From positions 2,490,001 through 2,554,000 of the forward strand of contig NZ_JAUTBJ010000002.1 in the NCBI RefSeq assembly GCF_030819175.1: a stretch of 64,000 nt of DNA. Reading direction: 5' to 3'. The notes beneath the pieces were generated by a model. That model did not search any database, had not been told where the DNA came from, and worked only from the letters and a program-made list of their open reading frames with translations. A program made the position numbers and the translations under genes. Each line of letters opens with the position of its first letter. Positions within the stretch are counted from its first letter, which is position 1. The stretch is from Sphingomonas sp. SORGH_AS_0879. GTDB taxonomy: Bacteria; Pseudomonadota; Alphaproteobacteria; Sphingomonadales; Sphingomonadaceae. Of the stretch, positions 58,287-64,000 are shown one piece after another.

Positions 58287-60223
58287 GCCGCCAGCCTTTC
58301 CTCAGTCCAGCCCGGCGCGGCGGGAAAGACGTTGCGGCGCAGGCCGACCAGCGCCGCCAGCCGATCCGGCTCCGGGCTTTGGGCGATCGCCCCGTCGATC
58401 GCATCGAGCAGATCGGGCGGCGGCGCGGGGTCGCGCCCGTCGACCAGTTGCCGGAACCAGCCCGCCAGCGACGCGCGCAGCGCCTGATGTTCGGGACCGG
58501 GCGAGAGCTGGACCAGATTATAGCCGATCCGCAATTCGCGCAGAGCGGCGACGGCATCGTCGCGGTCCTCGTCCTCCACCTCGCCGACACGCCCGGCGAG
58601 CAGGCCGACCCGGTCGAGCATCCGGCTGCGCCAGACGGGCAGCAGCGCCGGACGCTCGGCCAGGGCGGCCAGGTCCCGCCAGCCCGCATGGCGGAGGCGG
58701 CGGATCGCCGTGCCCGCGCCGATGCTCCGCACCAACCGGGTCATGGTCATCGCAGCGACGATCCCGACGACCTGGGCGATGTTGCCGTTGAAGAAGCCCG
58801 CCGCATCGACGCTGTACATATTGGTCAGCGCCAGCCCGCCCGCGAAGCTGATCAGCATGGGCATCATCCGTCCGTACCAGGACGGAACCGCCATCGCCGC
58901 CCCCATGGCGAGCAGCGAAGGGGCGAGCGCAAGGCAGAGCATGACGAACCCGTCGATCGCCGGGAGAATGGCAAAGAGATAGACGGCGATCAGCGGCACC
59001 GACACCAGCGTCCAGATCAGAAAGCCGCGCTGTGCCGGTACAGGGTCGTCCAGCGTGGCGAAGAAGCAGCAGACCACCGCCGCGATCATCGCCGCCACCG
59101 CGCCCTCGGGCCAGGCGGTGACGATCCAGACCGCGCAGCAGCCGATGATGGTCAGGAAGGTCGCCGTCGCGGACAACAGGGCAAGCCCATAATCGCGGTG
59201 TAGCGGCCTGCCCCCGCCCTCGGCGACCACCGGGCGCGGCGCCTCCGGATCGGCCACCGCCGCGACCAGCACGCGGGTCGTGCCGAGCGCCTCGACCAGT
59301 TCGGCCAGGCGCATGGTGAGGTTGAGCGTCACCAGCCCGCGCCAGTCCGACGCGGCCGGGGGCGGTGGAATGACGGGCGTGTCGAGCGTCGGATCGAGAA
59401 CCCAGTCGCGTACCCCGGCCACCCACTCCGCCACGCCTGCGGGCAGCGGACCTTCGGCGGTCAGGCTGCGCAACCGGTCCTCCAGCGCGGACACCAGCGG
59501 GATCAACTGCACCAGCCTGTCCTGCAAGCCGGTCAGCAAGGCGCGGGTCGGGCGAATGCGTGCGGTGTCGAAGGGGATATGGGTCGCGGTGACGTGAAGG
59601 TCGGTCACGTCGGCGGCCAGCCGTCGCCGCTCAGGCGAAGTCCGCGCGCTCGCCTCGACCGCCAGGATATCGGCGATCCAGCTTTCGGCATGGGCGAGGA
59701 CGGCCCTGGCCCGCGCGCCGTAAACCCCCGCGACGCTGCGCGGCCACACGACCGAATGGACGATCGCCGCGCACAGCACGCCGATACCGATCTCCTGCAC
59801 GCGCAACACGGCGGTGTCGAAGATCGCCTCGGGATGCAGGACCGAGGGGAAGCCGATCAGCGCGGCGGTATAGCCCGCCAGCATGAAGACATAGGCTCGC
59901 GGTGTCCGGTCGAGCAGGGACACGAACTGACACCCCGCAACCCACAGCGCGAGCGCCAGGCTGAGCAGCACCGGCGCGTTGACCAGCGTCGGCACCAGCA
60001 ACACGGTCACCAGCCCCCCGATCACCGTCCCGATCAGCCGGAACACCGCCTTCGACCGGACCGCGCCGCTCAGCGGCTGGCTGGTGATATAGACGGTCAT
60101 CATCGCCCAGAAGGGCCGATCCAGCCCCAGCGAGAAGGACAGGAACAGGGCCAGCATCGCCGCCGCGAAGCAATTCAGCGAGAAGACCGTCTCGCGCAGG
60201 CCGATCCGGGGCATCGCGATCAT
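58283..60223 (-). CDS. FUSC family efflux permease (AaeB-like)
   Basis: A 646-residue fusaric-acid-resistance type pump. The first membrane block (about 10-165) includes GLDRPFWAMMTVYITSQPLS, the family signature. Next are a cytoplasmic stretch and a second block (about 350-500) with WPEGAVAAMIAAVVCCFFAT. The family exports weak aromatic acids with an HlyD adaptor and an outer-membrane channel, here encoded downstream. The ATG at 60223 overlaps the MarR stop (ATGA). Confidence 0.9.
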   Translation of the reverse strand: MIAMPRIGLRETVFSLNCFAAAMLALFLSFSLGLDRPFWAMMTVYITSQPLSGAVRSKAVFRLIGTVIGGLVTVLLVPTLVNAPVLLSLALALWVAGCQFVSLLDRTPRAYVFMLAGYTAALIGFPSVLHPEAIFDTAVLRVQEIGIGVLCAAIVHSVVWPRSVAGVYGARARAVLAHAESWIADILAVEASARTSPERRRLAADVTDLHVTATHIPFDTARIRPTRALLTGLQDRLVQLIPLVSALEDRLRSLTAEGPLPAGVAEWVAGVRDWVLDPTLDTPVIPPPPAASDWRGLVTLNLTMRLAELVEALGTTRVLVAAVADPEAPRPVVAEGGGRPLHRDYGLALLSATATFLTIIGCCAVWIVTAWPEGAVAAMIAAVVCCFFATLDDPVPAQRGFLIWTLVSVPLIAVYLFAILPAIDGFVMLCLALAPSLLAMGAAMAVPSWYGRMMPMLISFAGGLALTNMYSVDAAGFFNGNIAQVVGIVAAMTMTRLVRSIGAGTAIRRLRHAGWRDLAALAERPALLPVWRSRMLDRVGLLAGRVGEVEDEDRDDAVAALRELRIGYNLVQLSPGPEHQALRASLAGWFRQLVDGRDPAPPPDLLDAIDGAIAQSPEPDRLAALVGLRRNVFPAAPGWTEERLAA

Positions 60224-60666
60224 TCCCGGTCGTCGCCGAATGCGGCATAAAGCTGGTCGAGCACGCGGCTGGCCGCCTTGAGGTCCACGTCATCGACATC
60301 GGCGAACAGCTCGGAGCGGATCTGTGCGGTCCGTTCTTCGACCTCGGCGGCGGCGGTCCGTCCCTCGTTCGTCAGGTGCAGCAGCCTTGCGCGCTTGTCC
60401 GTCGCATCGACCCGACGCTCCACCAAGCCGCTCCGCTCCAACTGGTCGATCAGGGGCACCACCGATGGCGCCTCCATCCCCAGCTGGTCCGCAAGGGCCC
60501 CCTGCCGCATCCCCTCCTCCGTCCGGCCGATCAGCATCACCGCCAGCGCCGCCGTGTGTGACAGCGACAGGCCGGCCAGCCCGCGATCGAGATAGCGCCG
60601 ATACGCCCGCGCCATCGGCACGAGCCGCGCGGAGAAGTGGCGGCGAAGGGAAATGGAATCGGTCAC
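60220..60666 (-). CDS. MarR family transcriptional regulator of the efflux operon
   Basis: A 148-residue MarR protein. The winged HTH at about 35-105 reads LSLSHTAALAVMLIGRTEEG, MRQGALADQLGMEAPSVVPL and IDQLERSGLVERRVDATDKR. It heads the operon and is translationally coupled to the FUSC gene. The start is GTG at 60666. A perfect 15-base-arm palindrome touches this start. It probably represses its own operon until an aromatic acid binds; inference from family. Confidence 0.9.
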   Translation of the reverse strand: MTDSISLRRHFSARLVPMARAYRRYLDRGLAGLSLSHTAALAVMLIGRTEEGMRQGALADQLGMEAPSVVPLIDQLERSGLVERRVDATDKRARLLHLTNEGRTAAAEVEERTAQIRSELFADVDDVDLKAASRVLDQLYAAFGDDRE

Positions 60667-60699
60667 ATTTAATTAGATAGATGCCTATCTAATTAAATG
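60666..60699 (-). promoter_or_regulatory. MarR operator palindrome abutting the GTG start
   Basis: The arms CATTTAATTAGATAG (60666-60680) and CTATCTAATTAAATG (60685-60699) are exact reverse complements around ATGC. The left arm runs into the last base of the GTG start. On the minus strand TTGCAT and TATCTA, 17 bases apart, could be -35 and -10, which would put transcription start at or next to the GTG and give an almost leaderless message. The AT-rich island contrasts with its GC-rich surroundings. Confidence 0.75.
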
Positions 60700-60793
60700 C
60701 AATATAGTCTTTCCAGTGTTACAGATCGGCCCCCCACCGAAGCCGCGTGGAATCCGACTTACGTAATTGCACGGCATGGAGTAGTTGCGCACC

Positions 60794-63415
60794 ATGGCAA
60801 CCGTTCGCCCATCCGAAGCCATCGCGCCGTGCGGGCCTGCCGACCCTGATACCGGGAATGCATCGCCATCGACGTCGCGCTCGATGCCGCCCTTTCTGCG
60901 GGGTGGCGGATGTTGCGCGGCGTTGATCGATCGGCAGGACTGGTCGGCGACCGGCCTTGGGCCGATCGAAACATGGCCCGGCTGCCTGCGAACCACGCTC
61001 GCCATGCTGCTTCGCTCGCCCATCGCTATGACGATGCTGTGGGGTGCGGACCGCGTCCTGTTCTACAATGATGCCTATGCGACGATCGCGGGCGACTGGC
61101 ACCCGCGACTTCTGGGGTCGCGGATGCGGGACGGCTGGCCCAACGACATATTGTTCGACGACCATGTCGTGGCCGAATGCCTGGCCGGGGGTACCGTTCG
61201 ATATCGCGATCGCGAAGTGATGCTGAACCGCAACGGGCGCGCCGAGCCTGCCTGGTTCCATCTCGATTATTCGGCACTGATCGACGACACCGGCACCCCC
61301 GCCGGGGTGATCGGCGTCCTGACCGAGACCACGGAGGGGGTCATCGCCGCCAGGCGATCCTCCTTCCTGCTCAGGCTGGCCGACGACCTGCGCACGCTGG
61401 AAACCCCGACCGCGATCATGGAGGTCGCCGCCGAACGGCTCGGGCAGCAGATGGCGGCCAGCCGTGTCTTCTATGCCGAGATCACAACGCGCGGCTGGAT
61501 GACGGTCGAGCGCGATTATGCGCGCGGCGTGTCCTCCATCGTCGGTCGGCATTCGCTGGAGAGTTTCGGTCCCGACCTGCTTGCCGCCTATCGTGACGGA
61601 GCGCCGGTCGTCGTCCGCGACGTCGGCGGCGACCCGAGGCTCAGCGATGGCGCGCGGACCGGGCTGCAGGCGCGCGAGGTCGGCGCGTTCATCGACGTGG
61701 TGCTGTTCCAGGAGGACGAATGGGTCGGCCTGCTCGCCGTCCAGAACGCCACCCCGCGCATATGGAGCGCCGCCGAGGAGGATCTGGTCCAGGAGGTCGG
61801 CGAGCGGGTGAAGGCCGCCGTCGAGCGTACCCGCGCCGAGGCCGCCCTGCGCGCCCTGAGGGGCACGCTGGAGCAGCAGGTGATCGAGCGGACCGCCGAT
61901 CTTCGCCGCTATCATGACATTGTCGAGGCGACGTCCTCGCCCATCTGTGCCTTCGACACCGACTATCGCCTGATCGCCTTCAATCGCGCGCACCAGAGCG
62001 AGTTCCGGCGCGTCAACGGCTTTGAGACGCGGATCGGCGATGTCTTTCCCGATCAGTTCGAGGATGCACAGCGCGCGACCATGCGGGAATTGATGCACCG
62101 CGCGCTGACCGGCGAGAGCTTCACCGTGACCGAAGCCTTTGGTCGCGCCGAGTTCGGGACGCCGTCCTGGGAAATCTCCTACACGCCGCTACGGGACGAT
62201 GCCGGGCATGTGATCGGCGCTTTCCATCAGGCCAACGACGTGTCGGTGGCGATGGCGGCGCGCGCCGAACTGGAGGTGGCGCAGGAAGCCTTGCGGCAGA
62301 GCCAGAAGGTCGAGGCGATGGGCAGCCTGACCGGCGGTGTCGCGCATGACTTCAACAATCTGCTGACCCCGATCATCGGTTCGCTCGACATGCTGATGCG
62401 CAAAGGGATCGGGACCGAGCGCGAACGCCGCCTGATCGATGGCGCGCTGCAATCGGCGGAGCGTGCCAAGACGCTGGTCCAGCGCCTGCTCGCCTTCGCC
62501 CGTCGCCAGCCGCTTCAGGCCATCGCGGTCGACATGGCAGAGTTGATCCACGGCATGACGGACCTGATCGAGTCGACCATCGGGCCGACCATCGCGGTGC
62601 GGATCGACCTGGAACCCGACCTGCCCCCTGCCCTGGCCGACGCCAACCAGCTGGAAATGGCGTTGCTCAACCTGGCGGTCAACGCGCGCGACGCGATGCC
62701 GGAGGGTGGCGAGCTGAACATCTCGGTCAAGACCTGCATGGTCGGGACGATGGAGGCCAGGGACATCGCCCCCGGCCGCTATGTCTGTCTGGGCGTCGCC
62801 GACACCGGGGTCGGCATGGACGAGGAGACGTTGCAGCACGCGATCGAGCCCTTCTTCTCGACCAAGGGCGTCGGCAAGGGCACCGGCCTGGGGCTGTCGA
62901 TGGTGCATGGTCTGGCCGCGCAGCTTGGCGGCGGCCTGACCATCGAAAGTGCGGCCGGTGTCGGCACGCATATCGTCCTGTGGCTGCCGCCCAGCAACCT
63001 CAAGGTCGCCGCCGCTAATCCCGACGCAGGTGAGGCGCCGGGGGTGCAGAGCGGGGGCATTGTCCTGCTGGTGGACGATGAGGAACTGGTGCGGCTCAGC
63101 ACCGCCGATATGCTCGCCGATCTGGGCTATGAGGTGGTCGAGGCCAGCTCCGCCGCAGAGGCGCTCGACCTTGTCCGCGCCGGGCTGCACCCCGATTTTC
63201 TGGTGACCGACCATTTGATGCCGGGGATCAGCGGCGCGCAGCTGGTCCGTGAACTGACCGACCGGGTTCCGGGCATGAAGGCGCTGATCGTATCGGGCTA
63301 TGCCGAGACGCACGGGATCGACCCGAGCATGGCGCGGCTCAACAAGCCGTTCCGTAACGAGGAACTCGCCGCCAGCCTCTCCGCGCTCGACCTGCGGATG
63401 CAGACGAACCTATGA
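60794..63415 (+). CDS. PAS-GAF-PAS hybrid histidine kinase / response regulator
   Basis: An 873-residue hybrid kinase without membrane spans. Order: N-terminal PAS-like domain (about 45-170, GLGPIETWPGCLRTTLAMLL), GAF (about 185-340), coiled linker, PAS (about 370-490), HisKA with the His in MGSLTGGVAHDFNNLLTPII, HATPase (NLAVNARDAMPEGG, DTGVGM, GKGTGLGLSMVHGL) and a C-terminal receiver (about 755-870) with acceptor Asp in FLVTDHLMPG. The ATG at 60794 is chosen; a TTG at 60785 is possible. It has no adjacent regulator. It resembles light- or redox-sensing hybrid kinases; the signal is unknown. Confidence 0.88.
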   Translation: MATVRPSEAIAPCGPADPDTGNASPSTSRSMPPFLRGGGCCAALIDRQDWSATGLGPIETWPGCLRTTLAMLLRSPIAMTMLWGADRVLFYNDAYATIAGDWHPRLLGSRMRDGWPNDILFDDHVVAECLAGGTVRYRDREVMLNRNGRAEPAWFHLDYSALIDDTGTPAGVIGVLTETTEGVIAARRSSFLLRLADDLRTLETPTAIMEVAAERLGQQMAASRVFYAEITTRGWMTVERDYARGVSSIVGRHSLESFGPDLLAAYRDGAPVVVRDVGGDPRLSDGARTGLQAREVGAFIDVVLFQEDEWVGLLAVQNATPRIWSAAEEDLVQEVGERVKAAVERTRAEAALRALRGTLEQQVIERTADLRRYHDIVEATSSPICAFDTDYRLIAFNRAHQSEFRRVNGFETRIGDVFPDQFEDAQRATMRELMHRALTGESFTVTEAFGRAEFGTPSWEISYTPLRDDAGHVIGAFHQANDVSVAMAARAELEVAQEALRQSQKVEAMGSLTGGVAHDFNNLLTPIIGSLDMLMRKGIGTERERRLIDGALQSAERAKTLVQRLLAFARRQPLQAIAVDMAELIHGMTDLIESTIGPTIAVRIDLEPDLPPALADANQLEMALLNLAVNARDAMPEGGELNISVKTCMVGTMEARDIAPGRYVCLGVADTGVGMDEETLQHAIEPFFSTKGVGKGTGLGLSMVHGLAAQLGGGLTIESAAGVGTHIVLWLPPSNLKVAAANPDAGEAPGVQSGGIVLLVDDEELVRLSTADMLADLGYEVVEASSAAEALDLVRAGLHPDFLVTDHLMPGISGAQLVRELTDRVPGMKALIVSGYAETHGIDPSMARLNKPFRNEELAASLSALDLRMQTNL

Positions 63416-63982
63416 CGACCGGGCGGCGACGCCTTGCGCCCGCCGCCAGTCCCGATAGCCGATGACCGCCAGACCGATCATCACCGCGTATAGTCCGGCG
63501 GTCAGCATCAGGTCCTTGAAGACGAACATCCCCACATAGACGACATCCACCGCGATCCAGAGCAACCAGCTCTCGCGGTGCCGACGCGCCGTCCAATATT
63601 GCGCGACCAGACTGAAGCTGCTGAGCGTCGCATCCAGCCAGGGCAATGTCGCATCGGTATGGTGACTGGTGAACCATCCGATTCCCAGCGCACCCAGCGC
63701 GCCGACCGCCAGACCGGCCAATGCCCCGAACCGGGGCAGCGGTACGACCGTAACCACCGCCGCATCGCGCCGGTCGCGGCTCCAGACGATCCAGCCATAG
63801 AGGATGCCGATACCGAACACGGCCTGAAGCACCATGTCCGCATAGAGGCGCACGTCGAGGAACAGCTTGAAGTACAAGGCGCAGGCAACGAGGTTCAGCG
63901 GCCAGCACAACATGTTGCGCCGCGCCGTCAGCCAGATCGCCAGAAAGCTGATCGCCACCGCCGCGATTTCGAGCGGCGTCAT
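63410..63982 (-). CDS. pnuC: Nicotinamide riboside transporter PnuC
   Basis: A 190-residue membrane protein with seven or so spans matching PnuC. Features are NMLCWPLNLVACALYFKLFL (start of the transporter fold), LQAVFGIGILYGWIVWSRDR and RHRESWLLWIAVDVVYVGMF, with the conserved W-x-x-W/N pattern of the family. It imports nicotinamide riboside, or a related vitamin such as thiamine, by facilitated diffusion. The 3' end overlaps the hybrid kinase gene by 6 bases. The last 18 bases of the window lie upstream of it. Confidence 0.88.
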   Translation of the reverse strand: MTPLEIAAVAISFLAIWLTARRNMLCWPLNLVACALYFKLFLDVRLYADMVLQAVFGIGILYGWIVWSRDRRDAAVVTVVPLPRFGALAGLAVGALGALGIGWFTSHHTDATLPWLDATLSSFSLVAQYWTARRHRESWLLWIAVDVVYVGMFVFKDLMLTAGLYAVMIGLAVIGYRDWRRAQGVAARSS

Positions 63983-64000
63983 CGGGTTCTTCCGCCGTTG

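Overview
The window is a GC-rich chromosomal segment of an alphaproteobacterium, most likely Sphingomonas or a close relative. This assignment is inference from several signs: a lipoyl-bearing pyruvate dehydrogenase E1-beta, TrmFO instead of TrmA, several TonB-dependent receptors, DUF1206 and ExoD-type proteins, and a dispersed extragenic repeat around the core CTTCGACTTCGCTCAGGCTG of a type I associate with sphingomonad genomes. Most of the DNA is housekeeping or lineage-core. There is one insertion sequence and no prophage, plasmid or CRISPR array.

Layout. 0-7.8 kb: 3' end of yaaA, an SDR gene, gyrA, a DUF952 gene, a soluble CBS/chemoreceptor-like protein, a DUF488 protein, trmFO, and an EF-hand protein whose 3' end overlaps that of trmFO. 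8.2-9.75 kb: an IS3-family (IS2-group) element, followed by a large palindrome. 9.7-20.7 kb: squalene/phytoene-synthase-like gene, pdhA-pdhB, an MFS exporter, cysK, a SleB hydrolase, a MerR regulator, a lipoprotein, hisI, purF and an SDR. 20.8-27.2 kb: holB followed by a cell-wall group (DD-carboxypeptidase, RlpA, MltB, then tRNA-Ser, a frameshifted L,D-transpeptidase and a MepK-like endopeptidase). 27.2-38.5 kb: membrane and stress genes (DUF1206, TonB receptor, katG, S9 peptidase, ExoD, PNPOx-like stress protein, Tat-signal aldehyde reductase-like SDR). 38.5-45.3 kb: a predicted 5-oxoproline uptake and hydrolysis divergon (DUF2891, DUF979, DUF969, MarR against a fused 5-oxoprolinase). 45.3-50.5 kb: an orphan MacB/FtsX-type permease divergent from an atypical NtrC-like regulator and a histidine kinase. 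50.4-55.7 kb: a TetR-controlled TonB receptor, alpha/beta hydrolase and MFS unit. 55.7-60.7 kb: a MarR-controlled FUSC-type efflux operon with a frameshifted membrane-fusion gene. 60.8-64 kb: a PAS/GAF hybrid kinase and pnuC.

The most interesting parts are these. The DUF969/DUF979/DUF2891-oxoprolinase divergon has two putative permease components and one protein of unknown function. Two near-perfect operator palindromes, at 51087-51106 and 60666-60699, sit exactly where the adjacent TetR and MarR genes would need them. The regulator at 48-49.3 kb has lost the sigma-54 contact and ATPase motifs. Two genes, the L,D-transpeptidase and the HlyD-type fusion protein, are each broken by one apparent extra base, so they are either recent pseudogenes or assembly errors. 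I found no wholly new system that I would defend without further evidence.
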